Source of the DNA: Candidatus Indicimonas acetifermentans
Lineage (GTDB): Bacteria; Gemmatimonadota; Gemmatimonadetes; Palauibacterales; KS3-K002
Assembly: GCA_947581815.1 (NCBI GenBank)
Contig: CANPVX010000006.1
Location: 1-34,631, forward strand
DNA length: 34,631 bases
Reading direction: 5' to 3'
Shown here: positions 16,415-24,476 of the stretch, piece by piece
Numbering within the stretch: the first letter of the stretch is position 1
Layout of the letters: the number at the start of each line of letters is the position of its first letter
Program-made: the position numbers and the translations under genes
The notes under the pieces: model-generated
What the model was told of the DNA's origin: nothing
Seen by the model: the letters and a program-made list of their open reading frames with translations, nothing else
Database searches by the model: none

Positions 16415-16508
16415 CTCCTTGCGACCTCATCCAGGCCGATCTTGAGTTTGCCGGCAGACCACATAGTTTTAGATTGCAAACCGGTAACAACTAATCGACC
16501 TGCCCCGG

Positions 16509-16550
16509 CCCGTCACCGGACGGGGCCCAACGGGCTCGAGCCTACGAGCC
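16509..16550 (+). promoter_or_regulatory. Two tandem hairpins in the rpsF leader (candidate autoregulatory site)
   Basis: The first stem is CCCGTC/GACGGG (16509-16514, 16519-16524) with loop ACCG. The second is GGCTCG/CGAGCC (16533-16538, 16545-16550) with loop AGCCTA. The Shine-Dalgarno GGGAGGT begins at 16561. In several phyla the rpsF leader contains a structure with an exposed CCG that binds the S6:S18 complex, and the first loop has CCG. The match to that motif is not proven. Confidence 0.35.
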
Positions 16551-16571
16551 AAGGACCAAAGGGAGGTGGCG

Positions 16572-17039
16572 ATGCGCGATTACGAGATCGTCTACATCTT
16601 CGATTCTGCCCTCGAGCAGTCTGTCATCGACCAGAAGCTAGAGCGGTTCAACAGTCTTGTCGCCGGGAACGGTGGCGGCGAGATCACGGCTGTCGAGCAT
16701 TGGGGTAAGCGACAACTCGCCTACCCCATCAACAAACGCGACAGCGGTTACTACGTCGTGGTCCAGCTGAGGACCACGGCTGACAAGCTTCCCGAGTTCG
16801 AGCGAGCCATTAAGCTCGACGAGGAGGTGCTACGTTACTTGGTCGTGCTCTCAGAGGGCGAGCTTCCGACGCCGAATTCGTCAGTGCTGGGAGAAACCAA
16901 GAACGACGTCGGCGGTCGTGACAAGGACGAAGTTGGCGGTCGTGACAAGGACAAAGTTGGCGGTCGTGACAAGGACGAAGTTGGCGGTCGTGACAAGGAC
17001 GAAGTTGCCGGTCGTGACAAGGACGAAGTTGATGAATGA
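16572..17039 (+). CDS. rpsF: 30S ribosomal protein bS6 with an octapeptide-repeat C-terminal tail
   Basis: bS6 pairs with bS18 on the 30S platform. The start is ATG 16572, 5 bases after GGGAGG; GTG 16566 would add two residues. Residues 1-95 are a normal bS6: MRDYEIVYIFDSALEQSV, the motif HWGKRQLAYPINKRDSGYYV and DEEVLRYLVVL. After a short linker, residues 113-152 are five copies of V(G/A)GRDKD(E/K), followed by VDE. The tail is flexible, densely charged with alternating signs, and ends in acidic residues. In E. coli the bS6 tail is extended with Glu by RimK, but no rimK is in this window. No ssb gene lies between rpsF and rpsR. Confidence 0.96.
   Translation: MRDYEIVYIFDSALEQSVIDQKLERFNSLVAGNGGGEITAVEHWGKRQLAYPINKRDSGYYVVVQLRTTADKLPEFERAIKLDEEVLRYLVVLSEGELPTPNSSVLGETKNDVGGRDKDEVGGRDKDKVGGRDKDEVGGRDKDEVAGRDKDEVDE
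16908..17027 (+). repeat. Five 24-bp tandem repeats within rpsF
   Basis: Units of 24 bases start at 16908, 16932, 16956, 16980 and 17004, with core GGCGGTCGTGACAAGGAC. They differ at only a few bases: GTC for GTT in unit 1, AAA for GAA at the end of unit 2, GCC for GGC in unit 5. A partial unit GTTGATGAA precedes the stop. Each unit is eight codons, so copy-number changes keep the frame. The near identity, even at silent positions, suggests recent expansion by slippage or unequal recombination. Confidence 0.95.
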
Positions 17040-17138
17040 ATGCGAATCGGGGCTGCCTTCGATCGAATGACTAGCCCGCGACGGCGTGCCGAAATTCTCA
17101 GCTGGAAAGTCTGAACTACAACTGACAGGTGATTGACA

Positions 17139-17360
17139 GTGAGAAGGAGACGCAAACCCTGCTATTTGTGCGAGACGAAGGTTCTAGTCGTCGACTACAA
17201 GGATAATGCGCTGCTGGGTCGCTTCATAACGGAGCGTGGGAAAATCGTTCCAAGCCGGATCACAGGTGCGTGCGCGCCCCACCAACGGAGGTTAAGGCGG
17301 GCGATCAAGCGCGCTCGCTACCTGGCGCTTGTGCCGTACGTCGAGAACCATCGACGCTAG
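17139..17360 (+). CDS. rpsR: 30S ribosomal protein bS18, zinc-binding type
   Basis: The product has 73 residues from GTG 17139, which lies at a normal distance from AGGTGA; TTG 17133 is too close to it. The bS18 core is clear: [34 protein letters not shown]8, C11, C45 and H48 make a C-x2-C...C-x2-H set, so this is the zinc-binding form. A basic N-terminus (RRRRK) precedes it. A gap of 99 bases from rpsF contains no gene I can see. Confidence 0.95.
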   Translation: MRRRRKPCYLCETKVLVVDYKDNALLGRFITERGKIVPSRITGACAPHQRRLRRAIKRARYLALVPYVENHRR

Positions 17361-17367
17361 GCGATCG

Positions 17368-18285
17368 GTGAACTCTCGGCGTAGTAGGCTGTTGCAAATA
17401 TCGGGTTTCGGACTCGTGACCGTCGCGTTCGCCATCATTCAGCCCTTGGTTCTCGTCGGGCTGCCCCTCGCCGTCCTGCTCGTGACCTTCGGTCCGCGCA
17501 GCGCCAAGGCGGCTGTTGTCGTGGGCGCGATCGTTGCGATCACGGTGCTCGGAGGCCAAACCAGCCTCTGGTGGTTCGAGCGCGGTTGGCCGCTGTTGCT
17601 GGGTGGGACATACGTATGGATCGCCGGCTGGCGGCCGCGCTGGAATTTCTCGGCCCAGGCGCTGGCCGCCGTCGGGCTGGCGTCTGCGATCTTCGCCGCC
17701 TTCCTGTGGCTGACCCCGCAAATCTGGATGGAGCTCGACGCCTCGATGCGCGTACGATCGGCGCAAGCGGCGCAGGCTGCGTTAGGCCTGCTCGGCGCCG
17801 CCGTCGATGATACGCTGGGTGGGCTTATGGCGAAGATCGCGGCGCTGCAGGTGGCCATTTTCCCGGCCCTTGTCGCGGTGAGCTCGCTGGGCGCGCTCGG
17901 CCTCAGCGTCTGCATTCGAAACTGGCTCGTAGGTAGCGAGCAGCCCCAGCCTCGCATCGGATCGCTAAGAGCGTTTCGCTTCAACGATCAATTGATCTGG
18001 GTCTGGCTTGGCGGCCTCGGGTTGGTGCTCGCGCCGTTGGGTCAGGTCGCCGAAAGGGTCGGGAGCAACGCCGTGTTTTTCATGGGAGCGCTTTACGTGC
18101 TCCGCGGCTTCGCCGTCTTGCTCGCGCTCGTTGACGGGATATCCGTAGCCGCTGGTGTGATCGGCGGGTTGGTGGCTCTGCTGCTGGCGCCCGTGCTGGC
18201 TGTGCTGCTCTTGGGCGCGCTGCTGCTCGGGCTGGGCGATACTTGGCTCAACGTGAGGGAACGGGCGCGGCCAGCCAAAGATTAG
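17368..18285 (+). CDS. DUF2232 (YybS-like) membrane protein
   Basis: The product has 305 residues with about eight hydrophobic segments, including FGLVTVAFAIIQPLVLVGLP, AAVVVGAIVAITVLGG, FFMGALYVLRGFAVLLALVD and LLLAPVLAVLLLGALLLGLG. The segment FMGALYVLRGFAVL with the preceding FNDQLIWVWLGGLGLVL is typical of DUF2232. In Bacillus subtilis yybS sits between rpsR and rplI, and the same position here supports the assignment. Function is unestablished. I chose GTG 17368, 7 bases after rpsR; an open frame reaches back to 17329 but would overlap rpsR and add a hydrophilic piece. Confidence 0.8.
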   Translation: MNSRRSRLLQISGFGLVTVAFAIIQPLVLVGLPLAVLLVTFGPRSAKAAVVVGAIVAITVLGGQTSLWWFERGWPLLLGGTYVWIAGWRPRWNFSAQALAAVGLASAIFAAFLWLTPQIWMELDASMRVRSAQAAQAALGLLGAAVDDTLGGLMAKIAALQVAIFPALVAVSSLGALGLSVCIRNWLVGSEQPQPRIGSLRAFRFNDQLIWVWLGGLGLVLAPLGQVAERVGSNAVFFMGALYVLRGFAVLLALVDGISVAAGVIGGLVALLLAPVLAVLLLGALLLGLGDTWLNVRERARPAKD

Positions 18286-18350
18286 TCAGCCAGCTGTGCT
18301 CGCATTATTATATTGCTGACAGATAGAAAAACAGCGAACGGAGATTCTCG

Positions 18351-18815
18351 GTGGCTAAGACGATAGAGGTGATCCTGAGGCGGAAGGTCGGCGAACTGGG
18401 CGAGGTTGGCGACCTCGTCAACGTCAAGGCTGGATATGCCCGCAACTATTTGGTGCCGCACGGCCTAGCGTACCAGGCGACCGAGGAGAACCGGCGCCGC
18501 TTGGAACAAGAGCGCGAGGCGGCGCTGGCAGCCGAAGAGCAGGAGCGTCAAACTGCAGTGGAGCTCGCGGCGCAGATACAAGGAGCGTCGATCACCTTTT
18601 CCATGCTGGCCGGCGAAGAAGGCAAGCTTTACGGATCGGTCGGCCCGCGCGAAATCGCTCACGAGCTCGGCGAGCAGGGATTTGATGTGGCCGGTCGCCA
18701 CGTCATCTTGAATGAGCCGATAAAGGCCTTGGGAGTCTACTCGGTCCCCATCAAGTTCCACCCCGACGTCCAGTCAGCTATCAAAGTTTGGGTGATCAGA
18801 GAAGAGGGGGATTAA
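18351..18815 (+). CDS. rplI: 50S ribosomal protein bL9
   Basis: The product has 154 residues from a GTG start with GGAG 8 bases upstream. The N-terminal 23S-binding domain has the family sequence KVGELGEVGDLVNVKAGYARNYLVPHGLA (about 13-41), including the Gly-rich loop. A long connecting helix follows (residues 45-75, rich in Glu and Arg), then the C-terminal domain with FSMLAGEEGKLYGSVGPREIA and LGVYSVPIKFHPDVQSAIKVWV. An AT-rich TATATT (18309-18314) just upstream could be a -10 box, but no good -35 is visible. Confidence 0.97.
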   Translation: MAKTIEVILRRKVGELGEVGDLVNVKAGYARNYLVPHGLAYQATEENRRRLEQEREAALAAEEQERQTAVELAAQIQGASITFSMLAGEEGKLYGSVGPREIAHELGEQGFDVAGRHVILNEPIKALGVYSVPIKFHPDVQSAIKVWVIREEGD

Positions 18816-18939
18816 GGGCTGGGAATTGCGTATTGCGACGGGCGGCGCTTAAGGCGCCTGTTCATGGCTGGCGCGCAGAACGTGCTGGTGCATCGCTCCG
18901 AACTCAATCGCATCAACGGCCAGGAGGTTCTTACTACGG

Positions 18940-19380
18940 GTGACGGGTCTTAAGCGAATCCAGGACCGGGGGCCGGTCTCCGAGCCGCTGCCCTACCCAG
19001 GAGGCGGCCGGATCCTCCGCTTCTCCGACCTACCGGCCACGGCCCGGCGTGCCTCCGAACTCTGTCAGGAGCGAAACGCGCGAGATGGCCTGGTGCTGGA
19101 CCTCCGAATACTCTCCGATGCAACCGATTTCTTCATCATCGCTTCGGGTGACTCTGACGTCCATGTCAGAGCCATATCGGATCATGTTGTGCGTGAGCTG
19201 GCGGCGGAGGAGGGGCTGCGGCCCGCGGGGGTTGAAGGCCAGCCGGCGGGGCGTTGGGTGCTTATCGACTACATCGATGTCGTTGTCCATGTCTTCCACC
19301 CTGCTTTGCGCGATTTCTACCAGCTCGAGCGACTTTGGGGTGACGCGCCGATGCTAGGGCTTGGCGGAGGGCCGCCGTGA
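18940..19380 (+). CDS. rsfS: Ribosome silencing factor RsfS
   Basis: RsfS binds bL14 and blocks subunit joining when nutrients are scarce. The product has 146 residues. The core runs from about residue 35 to 135: ARRASELCQERNARDGLVLDL, SDATDFFIIASGDSDVHVRAI, GRWVLIDYIDVVVHVFHPALR and FYQLERLWGDAP. About 30 extra residues precede the core. GTG 18940 is the only reasonable start; AGGAGG (18922-18927) is 12 bases upstream, which is rather far. The stop overlaps the GTG of the next gene. Confidence 0.93.
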   Translation: MTGLKRIQDRGPVSEPLPYPGGGRILRFSDLPATARRASELCQERNARDGLVLDLRILSDATDFFIIASGDSDVHVRAISDHVVRELAAEEGLRPAGVEGQPAGRWVLIDYIDVVVHVFHPALRDFYQLERLWGDAPMLGLGGGPP

Positions 19381-22300
19381 CAGAGTTTGCCGCGAGCGCT
19401 AGGCGCCGCGCGGTCTCGAGGCTTGTTCTCAACCTCGCGCTCCTAATAGGATCCCTCTCGTTGGTGTTCGTCCCGTCTCTTCACGCGCAGTTCGGCCGTA
19501 ACAAGCTCCAGCACCAGGTTTTCGATTTCAAGATCATCTCCACCGAACATTTCGACGTATACTATTACCCCGAAGAGCAGGAAGCGGCGCTCGACGCAGC
19601 GCGTATAGCCGAGCGCTCCTACTCACGCCTCAGCCGCATCCTCGCTCATGAGTTTGATGAGCGGAAGCCGATCATCCTCTACGCGTCGCACAGCCAGTTC
19701 CAACAGACGAACGCGCTTCCCGGCTTTATATCTGAAGGGACGGGCGGCGTCACGGAGTTCGCGAAGCGTCGTGTCATCTTGCCGTTCACCGGGTCCTATG
19801 CTGAGTTCGAGCATGTTCTGACACACGAGCTTGTACACGCCTTCCAGTTCGATATCATCGCGCGGGGCTTCACCAGCCAGTTTAGCCCCTACGCGTTTCA
19901 GATCCCACTCTGGTTCATGGAAGGCATGGCCGAATATCTGTCTATAGGAAAGATAGATTCGCACACCCACAGCTGGCTGCGCGATGCTGTTTTGTCCGGA
20001 TACATTCGGACCATACCCGAGATGTCGGTCCGTGACGATTATCTATCCTATCGGTTCGGCCAATCGCTCTGGGCGTTCATCGGTGCGAAGTACGGGGACG
20101 AGACGGTCGGTCTCTTGCTGCAGCGGACGACGCGCCTTGGGCTCGATCTGGCGTTTCAAACGACGCTCGGCATTCCCCTCGAACAGCTTTCGAGTGAGTG
20201 GATCGAGTCGGTGCGCACGACTTACTTGCCGGAAGCCGCGCAATACGCGGAACTCGGCGAGATAGCCAATCGGATCACCAATCACACATTTTTCGCCATC
20301 GACGGGGAGTTTGCCTCGTTTCTGTCTCCAGCACTCTCACCCGATGGCAGCGAGGTGGTCTACATCTCCGATCGGGGGAGCAAGCTCTATTCTTTCTTCG
20401 ACCTTTGGCTCGCTTCGGCAGAGGACGGGGAGGTCGAGGCCCGGTTGATCAAAACGTCACGCAACCCCGATTTCGAGTCGCTCCGGTTTCTGAACGCGTC
20501 CGCCTCCTGGTCACCAGACGGGCAGCATATCACTTTCGTGGCTAAGGACGGAGGACGAGATGCCCTCTACGTTTTCGATGTTCACCGTCGCAGGGTCGTT
20601 CGGAAAATCAAGATTCAACTCGACGGCGTTCAGAATCCAACGTTCTCACCGGACGGTTTGCGGATCGCCTTCACTGGTTTGAATGGAGGATTGAGCGATC
20701 TCTACGTGATCGATGTCACCGGCGAGCGCTTCCAGCAGTTGACCGATGACAAGTACGCCGATCTGCACCCCGCCTGGTCACCCGACGGCCGCTACATCGC
20801 TATCGCCACCGATCGTGGTGAAGAGACCGATTTTGATGATCTCGTCTACGGCAATTTCAGAATCGCGCTCTACAGAGTGGGCCGAGGTGAAATCGAGATC
20901 ATCCCATACCAAAACGAGGGCAAGAATATCAATCCGGCCTGGTCACCGGACGGCAAGGCGATCGCGTTCATCTCCGATCGAACCGGCATCAGCAACGTCT
21001 TCGCTTACGATCGCGAGGAAGAGAGGCTATATCAGTTAACCGACCTGCTCTCCGGAGTCACCGGAATCACCGCGCTGAGCCCCGCGATCTCCTGGGCCGC
21101 GCAGAGCGATCGGCTGGCCGTGGCCTACTTCGAGGGGGCCGGGTACAACGTCTACGTGATCGACGACCCGCGATCCCTCGGCTGGCCCGTCGAGGGCGAG
21201 CCCGCGCCACCGCCGCTCATCGCTGCGTCGGGCAATGCGGGGCCCGCGCGCGCCGGCGGTCGGGCCACCGCGCTCTTCCAACTCGGCGCGCGAGGCAGTC
21301 ATGAGACAATCGGGGCGAACGGTACGGATGGCGGCAACCCACACGCCGGCGGGGGGTCGAATGGATCGAACGGCGGGCGTGGGCTGGGCGAGCCCGACGG
21401 GAATGATTCAGAGGCCGGTGGCGTACGCACCCAGTCGTTCTACAGGGTCAAGGACGGCTTTCGACCTTCGGCTGAGCAGCCGAGGCAAAAAGAGGTAGAG
21501 CCGGCCGAGATTACGATCGCGGACCTGTTGGAGGACACACGGCGAGGGCTTCCCGACACGGTCGATTTTCAGCAGCGCGACTACGAGGTGACGCTGTCGC
21601 CCGATGTCGTGGGGCAGCCGGTGATTGGAGGGCAGGTCGGGGGGGGCTTCGGCGCGGGGGCGTTCGGTGGGGGCTACATCCTGTTGTCCGACATGCTGGG
21701 TAACCACAACGCCCTTCTGTCAGCCCAGGTCGCCGGCTCGTTCAACGACGCCTACATACTCACCCAGTATGCTTATCTTCGCGAGCGTACGAACCTGGCG
21801 ATGTCCTATAGGCAGTTTCCGATTTATCGGTTTGGCGGGACCGCCGTCGGGTCCGACAATTTTTCGACGTTCGCGGAAGAGCAATTCGTTCGGGACGTCT
21901 ACCGGACGCTTTCCACCGAGGCCCACTACCCCCTGAACACGTTTCAGCGCTTGGAGTTCAGCCTTAGCGGTGTCTACCTGAGCCGAGACAGCGTGATCGA
22001 TCGAACGACGGTCACCCCGACGCTAACCAAGACCGAACGGGTGACTCGACGTGTGGAGAACCTGGTGTTTGCTGGCCCTTCCGTGGCGCTTGTGTGGGAC
22101 AACGCGTTGTACGGGTACACCGGCCCGATCGCCGGGAGCCGCTATCGAATCGAGGCGGGTCGCTTTTTTGGAGACGTAGAGCTCAACAACGTGCTGGTCG
22201 ACTTTCGAAACTACATGAACATCGGAGGCATGTGGTCGTTTGCTACTCGGTTGTCGGGACTCTGGAAATCGGGTGAGAGCGAGGACGAGTTCCGGTACTA

Positions 22301-22754
22301 TTGGGGCAGTCCGTATTTCCTGAGGGGTTACGATGGCGGGTCCTTTAGCGCCGCGGAATGCATCGGGTCGGCCATCATCGTGAAGACTGAGGCGGCGACA
22401 GCGTGCCCCGTTCGTGATCAGCTGATCGGGAGTAGCGTTTTCCTCGTTAGCAATGAGTTCCGTTTCCCGATCATCGGCTTACTCGATCTTGGCGTCGTTC
22501 CCCTCGGTCTCCCCCCTATCGATGGCGCCATCTTCTTCGATGTCGGCGTTGCGTTCAACTCGATCGAACAGCTCGTGTGGTCGCGGCCCGTGGGAGCTGA
22601 CCCAGTGATATTCCGCAAGCCGTTAGCCAGCTACGGCATTGGGATCAGAATGAATATCCTGTTCGCGATCCTCAGGCTGGACTACGCGCTTCCGCTCGAT
22701 CGGCCTAGGCACTCCGGCGGCGTCTGGTCCTTCTCTTTCGGACCTTCGTTCTAG
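19377..22754 (+). CDS. Gluzincin peptidase / TolB-like propeller / BamA-like beta-barrel fusion protein
   Basis: The product has 1125 residues. Residues 1-37 are a signal peptide ending LHA. Residues about 45-290 are a peptidase-MA-like gluzincin domain: THELVHAF gives the HExxH zinc motif (H150, E151, H154), and WFMEGMAEYLS gives the third ligand E182. Residues about 320-600 are a six-bladed TolB-type propeller with repeated SPDG motifs (for example PAWSPDGRYIAIATDRG). A Gly/Asn-rich linker follows (about 615-700). The last 390 residues look like an Omp85/BamA-type barrel (GGGFGAGAFGGGYILLSD, YYWGSPYFLRGYDGG) and end in Phe, the usual outer membrane signal. The protein is probably in the outer membrane with its peptidase and propeller in the periplasm. 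Substrate unknown. Its GTG overlaps the rsfS stop. Confidence 0.8.
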   Translation: MTEFAASARRRAVSRLVLNLALLIGSLSLVFVPSLHAQFGRNKLQHQVFDFKIISTEHFDVYYYPEEQEAALDAARIAERSYSRLSRILAHEFDERKPIILYASHSQFQQTNALPGFISEGTGGVTEFAKRRVILPFTGSYAEFEHVLTHELVHAFQFDIIARGFTSQFSPYAFQIPLWFMEGMAEYLSIGKIDSHTHSWLRDAVLSGYIRTIPEMSVRDDYLSYRFGQSLWAFIGAKYGDETVGLLLQRTTRLGLDLAFQTTLGIPLEQLSSEWIESVRTTYLPEAAQYAELGEIANRITNHTFFAIDGEFASFLSPALSPDGSEVVYISDRGSKLYSFFDLWLASAEDGEVEARLIKTSRNPDFESLRFLNASASWSPDGQHITFVAKDGGRDALYVFDVHRRRVVRKIKIQLDGVQNPTFSPDGLRIAFTGLNGGLSDLYVIDVTGERFQQLTDDKYADLHPAWSPDGRYIAIATDRGEETDFDDLVYGNFRIALYRVGRGEIEIIPYQNEGKNINPAWSPDGKAIAFISDRTGISNVFAYDREEERLYQLTDLLSGVTGITALSPAISWAAQSDRLAVAYFEGAGYNVYVIDDPRSLGWPVEGEPAPPPLIAASGNAGPARAGGRATALFQLGARGSHETIGANGTDGGNPHAGGGSNGSNGGRGLGEPDGNDSEAGGVRTQSFYRVKDGFRPSAEQPRQKEVEPAEITIADLLEDTRRGLPDTVDFQQRDYEVTLSPDVVGQPVIGGQVGGGFGAGAFGGGYILLSDMLGNHNALLSAQVAGSFNDAYILTQYAYLRERTNLAMSYRQFPIYRFGGTAVGSDNFSTFAEEQFVRDVYRTLSTEAHYPLNTFQRLEFSLSGVYLSRDSVIDRTTVTPTLTKTERVTRRVENLVFAGPSVALVWDNALYGYTGPIAGSRYRIEAGRFFGDVELNNVLVDFRNYMNIGGMWSFATRLSGLWKSGESEDEFRYYWGSPYFLRGYDGGSFSAAECIGSAIIVKTEAATACPVRDQLIGSSVFLVSNEFRFPIIGLLDLGVVPLGLPPIDGAIFFDVGVAFNSIEQLVWSRPVGADPVIFRKPLASYGIGIRMNILFAILRLDYALPLDRPRHSGGVWSFSFGPSF

Positions 22755-22858
22755 CGCGGGCCTGACTTGCGGCGCGGCTCGGAGTGCTTCTATCTTTGAA
22801 GGTCCAGCATACCTCCAGCCTCTCTCGGGATCACCGTAAGCGACCAGATACCGTTCTG

Positions 22859-24451
22859 TTGAAAGTTTCGACGAGCTTCCCTTTCTGGGTGGTGCTCCTG
22901 GCGCTCGGCATCGGAGCTTGCCAGTCAGACGCGGATAGGGCGCGAGCCGCCGCAGCCACAGCGCTTGAGCGAACGGCTTGGCTAGGGAGCGCTGATGGGT
23001 GGGGCATCCTCGGATTCCCTGCAGCGGGAGGCGCCCTGGCTTATCGACGGGCCCTCAACCTCGAGGTTCCGACCTGGGCGCCGCCCGAGCTGAGCCCCGT
23101 GACTGCGGCGCTCGCCGGCCGAGGCGCGGCCTGGGTGCAGTTCGCGGATTCCGGTCTCGGGTTTTATGAGTACGCAACGGCACATTTCCGCACTTTCGAG
23201 GACGTCGAGCCAGGAACGGGTCTCTTGATAGCCCTCGAGGGCCGGCGCGTTCTCGTCCATGCCCCAGATAGTAGCTCCCTCTCTATCGTGGGTGCAGGAG
23301 AGTCATGGAGCTACTCCCTGGGCGGCCGTCTCTCGCGGCTCGTTCCGGCGGGAAGGGGAGCGATTGTAGTCGCCGTAGTTTCCGAGGAGGCGGGCACGGA
23401 GCTTCAGGTGCTCGAGCCGCCGGGTTCCGAAGCGCTGGGCCGCCAGGCATTGCCGGGGCTCCGCGACTTCGTAGTGACGGCTTGGGGTCGCGAGCTCTAT
23501 TACGTGACGGCAGGTGAGGGCGACCTGGCCATACATGGCCTGAGCCTCCCCACGCTGGAGCCCTCGCGTCAGATCGAACTGTCGGAACCTGCCGAACTCG
23601 TCACCGCCACACCCTCGGCTCATCGCATCTACGCGGCATCCGATTCGCGCCTCCACGTCTACGACCGCCAAAGCTCGCGCAAGATCGGAGTTGTCGAGCT
23701 CCCGGGTCGAGCGACGGCGCTTCGCTTCGGCCTGACCGGAGCGAACTTGCTCGTCCAACTCGACGGCGACGACCTGATTGCGGTTCTGCAAGTCGGCGTC
23801 GATACTGTTCTCGGGGTCATCACCGCTGAATGGGATGAAGACTTACCCCAGGCGGTGCCCGGCGGCCGGTTGGTGGCGCGTTCCGCGGGCCAGCTGGTAC
23901 TCTACGAGCTGCCGGCGTTGACAGAGCTGACCAGGGTCGCAGAGGCTGCTCCGACCCAATGGCTGGCTGTTGAGTGGCAGCCGCCCAGGCCGCGGGAAGA
24001 AGCGCCGCAGCCGCCGGCTTTAGCTCGAGCTGAGGCGCGGGAAGATGTGCCGGCTCCAGTCGGCGGAGCCGAGGCGGCGGACGACGAACGGCCTGTATTC
24101 GACCCTGACGCGGGCGTGCCGGTAGGGTACTACGCGGTCGTGCTGGCGGCCCGCGCGCGAGCGGGCGTCGAGCGCCTCGTGATTCGTTTGCGCAGCGTCG
24201 GCTACCCTGGAGTCATGGACCTACACCGGGATGTGATGGGCGTCGAGTGGTATCGAGCGATGATCGGTCCTTTCCCGAGCCGCTCACGAGCCGAGGCGGC
24301 TGCCCGGGATTTGGGGGCTCGGTACGGCTATAAGCCCTGGATACTGACGATCGAAAGGCCAGAAGGGGGGGGAGCCGAACCAGGCGACTCGCTGGCTCGC
24401 TCTGGAGATGAACCCGCGCCAGCGGATCTGAGCGAGGAGAGCATCCGCTGA
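22859..24451 (+). CDS. SPOR-domain lipoprotein with a propeller-like N-terminal region
   Basis: From TTG 22859 the product has 530 residues and a lipoprotein signal: VSTSFPFWVVLLALGIGAC, with lipidation at C21. An open frame reaches back to GTG 22784 but would bury the signal, and no start has a good Shine-Dalgarno. Residues about 60-380 are short beta-rich repeats like a seven-bladed propeller, without a family I can name. A Pro/Ala/Glu linker leads to a SPOR domain (about 418-505: YYAVVLAARARAGVERLVIRL, WYRAMIGPFPSRSRAEAAARDLGARY). SPOR domains bind denuded peptidoglycan at division sites. The neighbour downstream also has SPOR domains, so the two may act together in the cell wall. Confidence 0.8.
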   Translation: MKVSTSFPFWVVLLALGIGACQSDADRARAAAATALERTAWLGSADGWGILGFPAAGGALAYRRALNLEVPTWAPPELSPVTAALAGRGAAWVQFADSGLGFYEYATAHFRTFEDVEPGTGLLIALEGRRVLVHAPDSSSLSIVGAGESWSYSLGGRLSRLVPAGRGAIVVAVVSEEAGTELQVLEPPGSEALGRQALPGLRDFVVTAWGRELYYVTAGEGDLAIHGLSLPTLEPSRQIELSEPAELVTATPSAHRIYAASDSRLHVYDRQSSRKIGVVELPGRATALRFGLTGANLLVQLDGDDLIAVLQVGVDTVLGVITAEWDEDLPQAVPGGRLVARSAGQLVLYELPALTELTRVAEAAPTQWLAVEWQPPRPREEAPQPPALARAEAREDVPAPVGGAEAADDERPVFDPDAGVPVGYYAVVLAARARAGVERLVIRLRSVGYPGVMDLHRDVMGVEWYRAMIGPFPSRSRAEAAARDLGARYGYKPWILTIERPEGGGAEPGDSLARSGDEPAPADLSEESIR

Positions 24452-24476
24452 AGACCAGGGTTGCTGAGGAGGGTGT

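Noticed and set aside
16442-16474. Possible promoter TTGAGT ... TTAGAT before rpsF.
   Set aside because: The spacing (21 bases) is too long and the -10 match weak; a closer CATAGT gives spacing of 14.
18844-18858. Hairpin GGCGC/GCGCC after rplI as a terminator.
   Set aside because: The stem is only 5 bp and no T run follows.
18864-18953. A 29-codon open frame (MAGAQNVLVHRSELNRIN...) between rplI and rsfS, ending inside the rsfS start region.
   Set aside because: It has no clear Shine-Dalgarno or recognisable family and could be chance or a remnant; not supported well enough to annotate.
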